DNA of 64,000 bases from Streptomyces sp. Tue 6430. Lineage in GTDB: Bacteria; Actinomycetota; Actinomycetes; Streptomycetales; Streptomycetaceae. The notes beneath the pieces were generated by a model that saw only the letters and a list, made by a program, of their open reading frames with translations, had not been told where the DNA came from and searched no databases. Shown piece by piece: positions 25,773-33,846 of this stretch; the stretch's first letter is position 1; every line of letters starts with the position of its first letter. Location: positions 2,480,001 to 2,544,000 of the forward strand of contig JAKGSH010000010.1 of the NCBI GenBank assembly GCA_021568835.1. The letters run 5' to 3'. The translations under genes and the position numbers were made by a program.

Positions 25773-27275
25773 CTGACTGTCCACCACCTCAACCAGCTCC
25801 TGCTCGTCTGCTCGCTCGTCCTGCTCGTCGCCGTCGCGGCGGTCCGCGTCTCCTCGCGCAGCGGGCTCCCCAGCCTGCTCGTGTACCTCGGCATCGGCGT
25901 CCTCATGGGCCAGGACGGCATCGGCGACATCCACTTCGACAACGCCGAGATGACCCAGGTCATCGGCTACGCGGCCCTGGTCGTGATCCTGGCCGAGGGC
26001 GGCCTCGGCACGAAGTGGAAGGAGATCAGGCCGGCCCTGCCGGCCTCCTCCGTACTCGCGCTGGCCGGGGTCGCGGTGAGCGTCGGCGTCACCGCCACGG
26101 CCGCCCACCACCTCGTCGGGCTGGAGTGGCGGCAGGCGCTCATCATCGGCGCGGTGGTGTCCTCCACGGACGCGGCGGCGGTCTTCTCCGTGCTGCGCAG
26201 GATCCCGCTCCCCGCGCGCGTGACGGGCACCCTGGAGGCCGAGTCCGGCTTCAACGACGCCCCGGTCGTCATCCTGGTCGTCGCCTTCTCGACCGCCGGT
26301 CCCGTCGAGCACTGGTACGTGCTGCTGGGCGAGATAGCGATGGAGCTGGCCATCGGCGCCGCCGTCGGCCTCGCGGTCGGCTGGCTGGGCTCGTGGGGGC
26401 TGCGGCACGTGGCCCTGCCCGCCTCCGGCCTCTACCCGATCGCCGTCCTGGCGATCGCGGTCACGGCGTACGCGGCGGGCGCCATGGCGCACGGCAGCGG
26501 CTTCCTCGGCGTGTACCTGGCGTCCATGGTCATGGGCAACGCGAAACTCCCCCACTGGCCCGCCACCCGCGGCTTCGCCGACGGACTCGGCTGGATCGCC
26601 CAGATCGGCATGTTCGTCCTGCTCGGCCTGCTGGTGACCCCGCACGAACTGGGCGACGACGTGGTGCCGGCGCTCGTCATCGGCCTGGTGCTGACCATGG
26701 TGGCGCGCCCGCTGAGCGTCGCGCTCTGCCTGACGCCGTTCCGCGTGCCCTGGCAGGAGCAGACGCTCATGTCCTGGGCCGGACTGCGCGGCGCGGTCCC
26801 CATCATCCTGGCGACGATCCCCATGGTGAGCGGCATCGAGGGCAGTCGCCGGATCTTCAACATCGTCTTCGTGCTGGTCGTCGTCTACACCCTGATCCAG
26901 GGGCCGACGCTGCCCTGGCTGGCCCGCAAGCTGCGCCTGGGCGAGGAGGCCGAGGCCGCCGACCTCGGCATCGAGTCGGCGCCGCTGGAGCGGCTGCGCG
27001 GGCACCTGCTGTCGGTGGCGATCCCCGAGGGCTCCCGGATGCACGGCGTCGAGGTCAACGAGCTGCGGCTGCCCGCCGGGGCGGCCGTCACCCTCGTCGT
27101 GCGCGAGGGCACCTCCTTCGTGCCGCTGCCGACGACGGTGCTGCGGCGCGGCGACGAGCTCCTGGTCGTCGCCACCGACCCGGTCCGGGACTCGGCCGAG
27201 CGACGGCTGCGCGCCGTGAGCCACGGCGGCAAACTGGCCGACTGGCTGGGAACGGACGGCGCGGACGCCCGGTGA
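25773..27275 (+). CDS. Potassium/proton antiporter (CPA1, NhaP2/CvrA type) with TrkA-C domain
   Basis: About 500 aa. Twelve or so hydrophobic helices, with the CPA core GFNDAPVVILVV preceded by SSTDAAAVFSVLRR (the T-D-A and N-D motif of the ion site), then PLSVALCLTPF and LRGAVPIILATIP. The C-terminal RCK/TrkA-C domain (VNELRLPAGAAVTLVVREG, then LRRGDELLVVATDP) gates transport by ligand. Start: CTG at 25773 sits 7 bases after AGGGAA and gives LTVHHLNQ; an ATG at 25719 has no ribosome site. Controls K+ and pH homeostasis in the membrane. Single-gene unit. Confidence 0.88.
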   Translation: MTVHHLNQLLLVCSLVLLVAVAAVRVSSRSGLPSLLVYLGIGVLMGQDGIGDIHFDNAEMTQVIGYAALVVILAEGGLGTKWKEIRPALPASSVLALAGVAVSVGVTATAAHHLVGLEWRQALIIGAVVSSTDAAAVFSVLRRIPLPARVTGTLEAESGFNDAPVVILVVAFSTAGPVEHWYVLLGEIAMELAIGAAVGLAVGWLGSWGLRHVALPASGLYPIAVLAIAVTAYAAGAMAHGSGFLGVYLASMVMGNAKLPHWPATRGFADGLGWIAQIGMFVLLGLLVTPHELGDDVVPALVIGLVLTMVARPLSVALCLTPFRVPWQEQTLMSWAGLRGAVPIILATIPMVSGIEGSRRIFNIVFVLVVVYTLIQGPTLPWLARKLRLGEEAEAADLGIESAPLERLRGHLLSVAIPEGSRMHGVEVNELRLPAGAAVTLVVREGTSFVPLPTTVLRRGDELLVVATDPVRDSAERRLRAVSHGGKLADWLGTDGADAR

Positions 27276-27613
27276 GGGCGCGTTCCGGTGGTGAGGGCGC
27301 GCTCCCGGTGGCGAGAGCGCGTTCCGGCGCACGTTAAGTGCAGGTTTCGTACCGTTCACACCTCCTTCATTCGGAGGTGTGGCCGCCCATGGTGCTCACT
27401 TTCACAGGTACGGCGGACAGTGATCCCTGTACGATGAAGGCACACCTTGATCGAACCAACTCTGCCTGACGCAGAGCTGGCGCGACCGTATGGCGGCCGG
27501 AACACCTCCCGGGTGGGCGCCGGTATCTACCGCAGTGCGCGCAAGAGGACAGCTCTCGGCGCCACCCGGACACACGAGGGGTCGCGCTACCAGGCGGCGG
27601 AAAGGCACGGGCC
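27276..27613. other. Intergenic region with triplicated 19-20-bp repeat and terminator
   Basis: 338 bases without a gene. At 27271-27327 three diverged units like GGTGAGGGCGCGTTCCGGT follow one another, the first containing the antiporter stop. A terminator follows at 27357-27381, then the MFS promoter region (AT-richer around 27420-27450). Confidence 0.6.
27357..27381. terminator. Terminator, 9-bp stem
   Basis: CACACCTCC pairs with GGAGGTGTG around TTCATTC, 82 bases after the antiporter stop. Confidence 0.75.
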
Positions 27614-28924
27614 GTGGCATCCACGGTCACCTCCGAGCCGTCGAAGGACCCATCGGCCTCGCCGGACTCGTCGGACTCGCCCCGCCCGGGGTACGGGCAG
27701 TTGCTGCGCACCCGCGGCGCCTGGACGTTCCTGCTGCCCGGTTTCGCCGCGCGGCAGCCGTTCGCGATGCTCACCCTCTCCATCGTGCTGCTGGTGCAGC
27801 ACACCACCGGCTCCTACGGCGCGGCGGGCGCCGCCGCGGCCGTCACCGGTGTCTCCATGGCGCTGTGCGCGCCCTTCACCGGCCGCCTCGCCGACCGTCA
27901 CGGCCAGCGCGCCGTCCTGGTCCCCGGCGTCCTGGTGCACGCGGCCTCCGGGCTGGCCCTGACGGCGCTGGCGCTGGCCCACGCCCCGCTGTGGGCGCTG
28001 TTCGCGGCGGCCGTGCCCACCGGCGCCTCGGTCCCGCAGGTCGGCCCGATGGTGCGGGCCCGCTGGGGCGTGAAGCTGAAGGGCTCGCCCCTGATGACCA
28101 CGGCGGCCGCCTTCGAGTCCGTCACGGACGAGCTCACCTTCGTGGTCGGCCCGCTCCTCGCGACCGCCCTGTGCACCGCCGTGAACCCGGCCGCCGGACT
28201 GGTGGCGGAGGCCTCGCTGACCCTGCTCGGCGGTCTGCTGTTCGCCGCGCAGCGGGGCACCCAGCCGCCGGTCGCCGTCGACGGGCACACGCGCGTGGAA
28301 CACGCCTCCGCCCTGCGGATCCCCGGGGTGCGCGTGCTGATCGTGGCCTTCCTCGGCATCGGTTCGGTCTTCGGCGGCATGCAGGTCTCGCTGGCCGCGT
28401 TCACCGAGTCGATCGGCGAGCCCGGCCTGAACGGCGTCCTGTACGGCACCTTCGCCGCCGGCAACATGATCTCCGGTCTGGTCTGCGGCGCCGTCGCCTG
28501 GAAGGCGGCCCCGCAGCACCGCCTGGTCGTCGGGTACGCGGCGCTGGCCCTGACGGCGTCCGGCCTGTGGGCGGCGCACTCCGTGCCGCTGCTGGCCGGC
28601 CTCGGCCTCCTGGTCGGCATGTGCATCGCGCCCGCCCTGGTCACCGGCTACACGCTGGTCGAGGACCTGGTCCCGGCGGGCGCGCGCACCGAGGCGTTCA
28701 CCTGGCTCACCGGCGCGGTGGCGCTCGGCCAGGCGGCGGCCGTCACCGCCGCCGGTCAGCTGGAGGACCGCTTCTGGGGCGGCGCGGGTTTCCTGGTGCC
28801 GCTGGCCGGTACGGTCCTGGCCCTGGGGACCCTGCTGGCGCTGCGTTCGCGGCTGGTGGCGCGCCCGCGGGGACGTACCGTCGCACGTGGCGTCGGTCAC
28901 CGCTCGCCGGTGACAGTGGACTGA
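27614..28924 (+). CDS. MFS transporter
   Basis: 436 aa with about 12 membrane helices. The loop 2-3 signature is GRLADRHGQRAVL near residues 95-107; a symmetrical second half begins near residue 235 (VLIVAFLGIGSVFGG). A disordered Ser/Pro/Asp N-terminus of about 25 residues precedes helix 1. GTG start at 27614. No regulator adjoins it. Drug or metabolite exporter by family; substrate unknown. Confidence 0.88.
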   Translation: MASTVTSEPSKDPSASPDSSDSPRPGYGQLLRTRGAWTFLLPGFAARQPFAMLTLSIVLLVQHTTGSYGAAGAAAAVTGVSMALCAPFTGRLADRHGQRAVLVPGVLVHAASGLALTALALAHAPLWALFAAAVPTGASVPQVGPMVRARWGVKLKGSPLMTTAAAFESVTDELTFVVGPLLATALCTAVNPAAGLVAEASLTLLGGLLFAAQRGTQPPVAVDGHTRVEHASALRIPGVRVLIVAFLGIGSVFGGMQVSLAAFTESIGEPGLNGVLYGTFAAGNMISGLVCGAVAWKAAPQHRLVVGYAALALTASGLWAAHSVPLLAGLGLLVGMCIAPALVTGYTLVEDLVPAGARTEAFTWLTGAVALGQAAAVTAAGQLEDRFWGGAGFLVPLAGTVLALGTLLALRSRLVARPRGRTVARGVGHRSPVTVD

Positions 28925-28991
28925 TCCCGGGGAATGCGTCAGTATGGACCGTCGTTAGCACTCATTGAGTGAGAGTGCCAGGAGGAAGACA

Positions 28992-29306
28992 GTGCCGACC
29001 TACCAGTACCAGTGCACCGAGTGCGGCGAGGGCCTCGAGGCGGTGCAGAAGTTCACCGACGATGCCCTGACCGAGTGCCCCAACTGCAGTGGCCGCCTCA
29101 AGAAGGTGTTCTCCGCCGTCGGCATCGTCTTCAAGGGCTCCGGCTTCTACCGGAACGACAGCCGCGGCTCCTCGTCGACCAGCTCGCCGGCGTCCTCGAC
29201 GTCCAAGTCGTCGGCGTCCTCGGCGTCCTCGACCACGTCTTCGTCGTCCTCCTCGGACTCGAAGCCGGCCGGCTCCGGCACCTCGGCGGGCACCTCCGCC
29301 GCGTAA
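28992..29306 (+). CDS. FmdB family zinc-ribbon protein
   Basis: 104 aa. The first 45 residues (PTYQYQCTECGEGLE, CPNCSGRLKKVFSAVGIVFKGSGFY) form the FmdB zinc ribbon with two CxxC pairs. The rest is an almost pure Ser/Thr/Ala tail of about 55 residues. GTG start chosen because AGGAGGAAG lies 5-6 bases upstream. FmdB proteins are thought to regulate genes for formamidase and other enzymes, but their biochemical function is poorly known. Confidence 0.9.
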   Translation: MPTYQYQCTECGEGLEAVQKFTDDALTECPNCSGRLKKVFSAVGIVFKGSGFYRNDSRGSSSTSSPASSTSKSSASSASSTTSSSSSSDSKPAGSGTSAGTSAA

Positions 29307-29317
29307 GACCCCTTCCG

Positions 29318-29347
29318 GGACCCCGCCGTCGTACGACGGCGGGGTCC
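29318..29347. terminator. 30-bp palindromic terminator after fmdB-like gene
   Basis: Perfect palindrome of two 15-base arms (GGACCCCGCCGTCGT and its complement), 12 bases beyond the stop. Confidence 0.88.
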
Positions 29348-29382
29348 TCGGTGTCTCCGCGCCACCGGCCGGCCGCCCGGGG

Positions 29383-29470
29383 AGCCGGCCGGTGGGGTGG
29401 GGAGCGGCCGGTGATGCGGGAAGCCGGCCGGTGGCGGGGAGAGCGGCCGGTGACGCGGGAAGCCGACCGG
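29383..29470. repeat. 39-bp tandem repeat, 2.3 copies
   Basis: Copies at 29383-29421 and 29422-29460 are nearly identical, with a 10-base start of a third at 29461. Built on AGCCGGCCGGTG, between the FmdB-like and MTA phosphorylase genes; non-coding. Confidence 0.8.
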
Positions 29471-29520
29471 GATTCCGGAGGCGGATCCGGGCGCCGGTGA
29501 CGCCCGCTACTGTGCTGGTC

Positions 29521-30354
29521 ATGGTGAACGCAGAGATCGGCGTAATCGGCGGCTCGGGCTTCTACTCGTTCCTGGACGACGTGACCGAGATCCAGGTGGA
29601 CACCCCCTACGGGCCGCCCAGCGACTCCCTCTTCCTCGGTGACATCGCCGGCCGGCGGGTCGCCTTCCTGCCCCGGCACGGCCGCGGTCACCATCTGCCG
29701 CCCCACCGGATCAACTACCGGGCCAACCTGTGGGCGCTGCGCTCGGTCGGCGTGCGCCAGGTCCTCGGCCCGTGCGCGGTGGGCGGTCTGCGCGCCGAGT
29801 ACGGCCCCGGGACGCTGCTGGTGCCGGATCAGCTGGTAGACCGGACGAAGTCGAGGCCGGGCACGTACTTCGACGGGCTGCCGCTGCCCGACGGCTCGGT
29901 GCCCAACGTGGTGCACGTGTCCCTGGCCGACCCCTACTGCCCCACCGGCCGCTCGGCCGCGCTGAAGGCGGCACGCGGGCGGGAGTGGGAGCCGGTGGAC
30001 GGCGGAGCGCTCGTCGTGATCGAGGGGCCGCGCTTCTCCACCCGCGCAGAATCGTCGTGGCACCAGGCACAGGGCTGGTCGGTGGTGGGCATGACGGGCC
30101 ACCCCGAGGCGGCTCTCGCCCGTGAACTGGAGCTTTGCTACACGTCGTTGACGCTGGTCACGGACCTGGACGCGGGGGCCGAGACGGGTGAGGGCGTCTC
30201 CCACGAGGAGGTGCTGCAGGTGTTCGCGGCCAACGTGGACCGGCTGCGGGGCGTCCTGTTCGACGCGGTGGCCGCGCTGCCCGCCGCCGAGGAGCGGAAC
30301 TGTCTGTGCGTGAACGCGCTGGGTGGGCTGAATCCGGGGTTCGAACTGCCGTAG
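29521..30354 (+). CDS. mtnP: S-methyl-5'-thioadenosine phosphorylase
   Basis: 277 aa, PNP/MTAP family. VIGGSGFYSFL at residues 7-17 and RHGRGHHLPPHRINYRANLWAL near 59-78 form the phosphate and base site; GPCAVGGLR, VIEGPRFSTRAESSWHQ and GMTGHPEAALARELELCY are the family blocks. Cleaves methylthioadenosine to adenine and methylthioribose-1-phosphate in methionine salvage. ATG at 29521 starts exactly at the conserved N-terminus. Confidence 0.94.
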   Translation: MVNAEIGVIGGSGFYSFLDDVTEIQVDTPYGPPSDSLFLGDIAGRRVAFLPRHGRGHHLPPHRINYRANLWALRSVGVRQVLGPCAVGGLRAEYGPGTLLVPDQLVDRTKSRPGTYFDGLPLPDGSVPNVVHVSLADPYCPTGRSAALKAARGREWEPVDGGALVVIEGPRFSTRAESSWHQAQGWSVVGMTGHPEAALARELELCYTSLTLVTDLDAGAETGEGVSHEEVLQVFAANVDRLRGVLFDAVAALPAAEERNCLCVNALGGLNPGFELP

Positions 30355-30558
30355 CGGGCGGAACCATTGAGGATCTGAGGGCCTGGGGACCTGGGGATCC
30401 CTGGGCTCCGGCGGGAGGGCATCTCCGGGTTCCCGGGAGGGGTGGAACTCGTCGTTCGGGTGAGGCAGTTGTCCACAGACGGGCGGTGATCCACCGGTTC
30501 GGGCGGGCGGCGACGGCAGGGCCCATCGTGGACGGGCAGGCTCGTCCCGTCGTCGCTG

Positions 30559-31329
30559 GTGGTGATCCCGTTGTCCTTTCGCGCGCCTTCCCCTTCCTTT
30601 CCCCCTGCCTCTCCTTCCCCTGCCTCTCCTTCTTCCGTCTCTCCCCCTTCTTCTCTTCATGCCCCTCCGTTCCTCGGAACGCCTCCGTCTCCGTCTCTGC
30701 CCGTGCCTCCCTCGTGCGAGGTGCCACAGTTCGCTCCGGTGCGGGTGCGGGGCGGGCTGCACCGGCTGCGCCTGCTGGTACGGACCCGGAGGCGGGCTCT
30801 CGCGGTCGGCCTCGCCGTCACGGCCGCCGCACTCGTGGCGGCGGGCCCGCGCGACGGCGACACGGCTCGCGGGCACCCGGGCGGCGGCTCCCCCGCGGGC
30901 GGGGGCTCCCACGTCCGCGCGCAGTCGTCGGCGCGCGCCCTCTCCGACGGCCGTCGCACCGCCGGCAGGGTGCGGGCGCCGGTACGGATCGCCGACGCGG
31001 CGACCGTCCGGCTGCTGCGCCCCGGTGACCGGGTGGACGTCATCGCGGTCGACCCCGCCGAGCGGCCCGCCGCGCGGGACGGCGAGGCCCGGGTGGTCGC
31101 GCGCGGCGCGCTCGTGACGAGGGTGCCGGAGCCGTCGGCAGGCTGGGGCGGCGCCGGTGACGACGATGCTGGACGGGGCGCGGAACAGAGCGCCGACCTG
31201 GGCACGGCCCGGGGCGTGGGGGAGGGCGGTGATGACGGCGCGCTGGTCGTACTGTCCGTGCCCCGGTCCACCGCGGCCCGCCTCGCGGGCGCGAGTGCCA
31301 CGGCCCGGCTGGCGGTGACCCTGTGGTGA
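30559..31329 (+). CDS. CpaB/RcpC-like (SAF domain) membrane-anchored protein
   Basis: 256 aa from a GTG, or 202 aa from an in-frame GTG at 30721. The first 55 residues are almost only Pro, Ser and Phe, encoded by a pyrimidine tract. Then a basic stretch, a TM helix (RALAVGLAVTAAALVAAG), and a SAF/RcpC-like domain with RTAGRVRAPVRIADAATVRLLRPGDRVDVIAV and the terminal ALVVLSVPRSTAARLAG. Such proteins assemble Flp/Tad pili, but no other pilus gene is in the window; it is conserved next to mscL in streptomycetes. Role unknown. Confidence 0.7.
   Translation: MVIPLSFRAPSPSFPPASPSPASPSSVSPPSSLHAPPFLGTPPSPSLPVPPSCEVPQFAPVRVRGGLHRLRLLVRTRRRALAVGLAVTAAALVAAGPRDGDTARGHPGGGSPAGGGSHVRAQSSARALSDGRRTAGRVRAPVRIADAATVRLLRPGDRVDVIAVDPAERPAARDGEARVVARGALVTRVPEPSAGWGGAGDDDAGRGAEQSADLGTARGVGEGGDDGALVVLSVPRSTAARLAGASATARLAVTLW
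30585..30658 (+). repeat. Polypyrimidine tract (about 74 bases C/T on + strand)
   Basis: Nearly uninterrupted C/T on the + strand with CCTTCC, CCTGCCTCTCCTTC-type repeats and only a few G. Lies inside the 5' part of the CpaB-like frame and encodes its Pro/Ser region. Could instead be an untranslated leader if the GTG at 30721 is used. Confidence 0.7.
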
Positions 31330-31467
31330 GCCTCACCGCCCGCCCCGGGAGGCCTTTGCCGTCACGCCTCTCGTCGGAGTCACCTGATTGGACACGCCCG
31401 CATCCGGGTGACGTAGGTTGCGGAGCTGTTTGTTCCACAACCTGTACATGTGAGGAGCGTCACCTAG

Positions 31468-31938
31468 GTGAGCGAGAAGACGAGCGTCTTGCAGGGCTTC
31501 AAGGCCTTCCTGATGCGCGGGAACGTCGTCGACCTGGCAGTCGCGGTGGTGATCGGCGCGGCCTTCACGAACATCGTCAACTCGGTGGTGAAGGGGGTCA
31601 TCAACCCGCTGGTCGGGGCCATCGGGACCAAGAACCTGGACAGCTACAGCTCCTGCCTCAAGGGCCCCTGCACCGGCACCGGCGACACCGCGACGGGCGT
31701 CCGGATCCTCTGGGGCTCCGTGCTCGGCGCGACCCTGACCTTCGTGATCACGGCGGCCGTCGTCTACTTCCTGATGGTCCTGCCGATGTCGAAGTACCTG
31801 GCGAGGATGGAGGCCCGCCGGAAGGCCAAGGAGAGCACGCACGAGATCATCGAGGTCACCGAGCTGGAGGTGCTCAAGGAGATCCGCGACGCCCTGGTCG
31901 CCCAGCGCGGCTCCGGACACGGCGAGCGGCAGCCGTAG
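31468..31938 (+). CDS. mscL: Large-conductance mechanosensitive channel MscL
   Basis: 156 aa. N-terminal helix plus TM1: GFKAFLMRGNVVDLAVAVVIGAAFTNIVNSVV (conserved gating region), periplasmic loop with an extra Cys pair (SSCLKGPCTG), TM2 LGATLTFVITAAVVYFLMVLPM, and a C-terminal charged bundle. Longer than the E. coli protein owing to the loop and tail. GTG start at 31468. Emergency osmotic release valve in the membrane. Downstream of the CpaB-like gene, as in other streptomycetes. Confidence 0.96.
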   Translation: MSEKTSVLQGFKAFLMRGNVVDLAVAVVIGAAFTNIVNSVVKGVINPLVGAIGTKNLDSYSSCLKGPCTGTGDTATGVRILWGSVLGATLTFVITAAVVYFLMVLPMSKYLARMEARRKAKESTHEIIEVTELEVLKEIRDALVAQRGSGHGERQP

Positions 31939-31984
31939 CGGTCCTGTGCGGGAAGCCGGGGACGGCGGTCCCGCTCCACCGGGT

Positions 31985-32167
31985 TCAGATGTGGTGGGGC
32001 GGTTTCTCGTCGAGGAAGCGCTTGAGGTCGGCCGAACTGTCCGCGCCGGATCCCGGCCGTTCGCCCCACCCCTGGTCCGTGTCGTCCGAGGACTGCCGGT
32101 CCAGCGGGTCGTCGAAGACCAGCGCGGCCTTGGGCTCGCGCGGCTCGGGGGCGGCGGGAGTGCTCAT
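31985..32167 (-). CDS. Small hypothetical protein (60 aa)
   Basis: 60 aa, acidic and hydrophilic, ending SSADLKRFLDEKPPHHI; begins MSTPAAPEPREPKAALVFDD. The frame stays open 44 codons upstream to 32299 but that part is low-complexity Arg/Pro. No domain recognised. The conserved-looking DLKRFLDEKP end argues it is real. Convergent with mscL. Confidence 0.55.
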   Translation of the reverse strand: MSTPAAPEPREPKAALVFDDPLDRQSSDDTDQGWGERPGSGADSSADLKRFLDEKPPHHI

Positions 32168-32394
32168 GCCTCCAGGGTACGGCCCCTGGCACGGACCGGG
32201 ACGGAAGCCCGGACGGGGGCAGGAACGAGGCCGGGAACGGGGCCCGGGGCTGGTCCGGGGCCGTGCCCCGGTCTCCACCCCTCGGGCTCTGCGGAGCACT
32301 TCTGAGCCGCGTCTTCACGCACGGCTTCCCCGGCCTCCCGGCCGTGCGCCCCTCGGCGGGGTTTTTCCCCGGCTCATCTGCTGTGCTGGGGTCC

Positions 32395-33684
32395 ATGACC
32401 TCCAGTCCTCTTCCACCGTCGTCCTCGTCGCCTCGACCCTCCGCCCCGTCCCCCTCCTCCCCGTCGCCCGCTCCCTCCCCCGGCGTGCCGGCCCACGCCA
32501 AGCCGCTGCGCAGACTCACCGCTCGCGGACGGGACGAGGCCCACCGCGTCGCCTCCTCGCTCGAGCTGTTCTTCGACCTCTGTTTCGTCGTGGCCATCGC
32601 CCAGGCGGGCGTCCAACTGGTGCACGCCGTCGCGGAGTCCCACGCGGGCGAGGGCATCCTCAACTACGCGATGGTCTTCTTCGCCATCTGGTGGGCGTGG
32701 ATGAACTTCACCTGGTTCGCCTCGGCGTACGACAACGACGACGTCCTGTACCGGGTCGTCACCCTCGTGCAGATCGCCGGCGTCCTGGTCCTGGCCGCCG
32801 GGGTGTCGCGGGCGTTCGAGGACCACGACTGGCAGGCCGTCGTGGTGGGCTACCTGATCATGCGGCTCGCCCTGACCGCCCAGTGGCTGCGCGTCGCCCT
32901 GTCCGGCGAGGGCCCGGAGAGAGCGATGGCCCTGCGGTACGCCGTCGGCGTGGCGCTCTGCCAGATCGGCTGGCTGGGGCTGCTGTTCCTGCCCGAGGGC
33001 GGCAGACCGTGGCTGTTCCTGGTGATGGCGCTGCTGGAGATGGGCGTTCCGGTCTACGCGGAGAAGGACCACCCGACCTCCTGGCACCCGCACCACATCG
33101 CCGAGCGCTACGGGCTGTTCACGATCATCGTGCTCGGCGAGACGATCGCCGCGGCCACGGTCGCCGTGAAGGCCGGCATCGACGAGAACGACGCGCTCGA
33201 CGAACTGCTCCCGATCGCCGCGGGCGGCCTGCTCGTCATCTTCTCCGCGTGGTGGGTCTACTTCGTGGTGCCCGTCCACGGCCGGCTGCGCTCCGGCAAG
33301 GAGGCCTTCCGGTGGGGCTACGGCCACTACGTCGTCTTCGCCTCGGCCGCCGCGATCGGCGCCGGCCTGGAGGTGGCGGTCGAGCAGGCGGTCGGCGAGG
33401 CGCACCTGTCGACGCTCGCCGCGTCGGCGGCGGTGACCCTGCCGACGGCGCTGTACCTGCTGACCGTCTGGGCGCTGCACTCCCGCCACTTCACAGTGGG
33501 CCTCGCCCAGCGGATGGTGCTGCCGGTCGCCGCGCTGCTCGTCGTCTGCTGCACCTTCCTCGGTGACGGGGCGGTCCTCGCGGCGGGCCTGGTGTGCGCG
33601 CTGGCGGTGGCCACCGGGACGGTGCTGACGGCCCGCACGACCGTGCGTGAGGGCGCACCGCAGAACGCCGGGGAGGTGGTGTGA
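32395..33684 (+). CDS. Low temperature requirement protein A (LtrA) family
   Basis: 429 aa integral membrane protein with about ten helices. Family block LELFFDLCFVVAIAQAG near residues 60-76, then NYAMVFFAIWWAWMNFTWFASAYDNDDVLYR, HPHHIAERYGLFTIIVLGETI, and FSAWWVYF. A Pro/Ser-rich disordered head of about 35 residues precedes. The ATG at 32395 is chosen since upstream frame is low-complexity. LtrA was named from cold growth in Listeria; biochemical function unknown. Confidence 0.9.
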   Translation: MTSSPLPPSSSSPRPSAPSPSSPSPAPSPGVPAHAKPLRRLTARGRDEAHRVASSLELFFDLCFVVAIAQAGVQLVHAVAESHAGEGILNYAMVFFAIWWAWMNFTWFASAYDNDDVLYRVVTLVQIAGVLVLAAGVSRAFEDHDWQAVVVGYLIMRLALTAQWLRVALSGEGPERAMALRYAVGVALCQIGWLGLLFLPEGGRPWLFLVMALLEMGVPVYAEKDHPTSWHPHHIAERYGLFTIIVLGETIAAATVAVKAGIDENDALDELLPIAAGGLLVIFSAWWVYFVVPVHGRLRSGKEAFRWGYGHYVVFASAAAIGAGLEVAVEQAVGEAHLSTLAASAAVTLPTALYLLTVWALHSRHFTVGLAQRMVLPVAALLVVCCTFLGDGAVLAAGLVCALAVATGTVLTARTTVREGAPQNAGEVV

Positions 33685-33846
33685 GGGAAGCCGTGTGACG
33701 GAGACGGCGATGTCCAGGTGGCGACGGTGTCCCGGCGCCGCCGTGCGGAACGGGGCACGGCGGGCGGGAACGGGAGGCGGCGGAGCAGGAGCCGAAGCAG
33801 GAGTGGGGCGCGGCCGGGTGGGCGGCGGCGCGCGAGACTGGGGCGT

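Noticed and set aside
25518..27359. Long frame antisense to the K+/H+ antiporter
   Set aside because: Charged low-complexity composition without homology; mirror of a membrane protein gene.
30355..30558. Possible gene between mtnP and the CpaB-like gene
   Set aside because: Open frames are short or low-complexity; nothing supported in these 204 bases.
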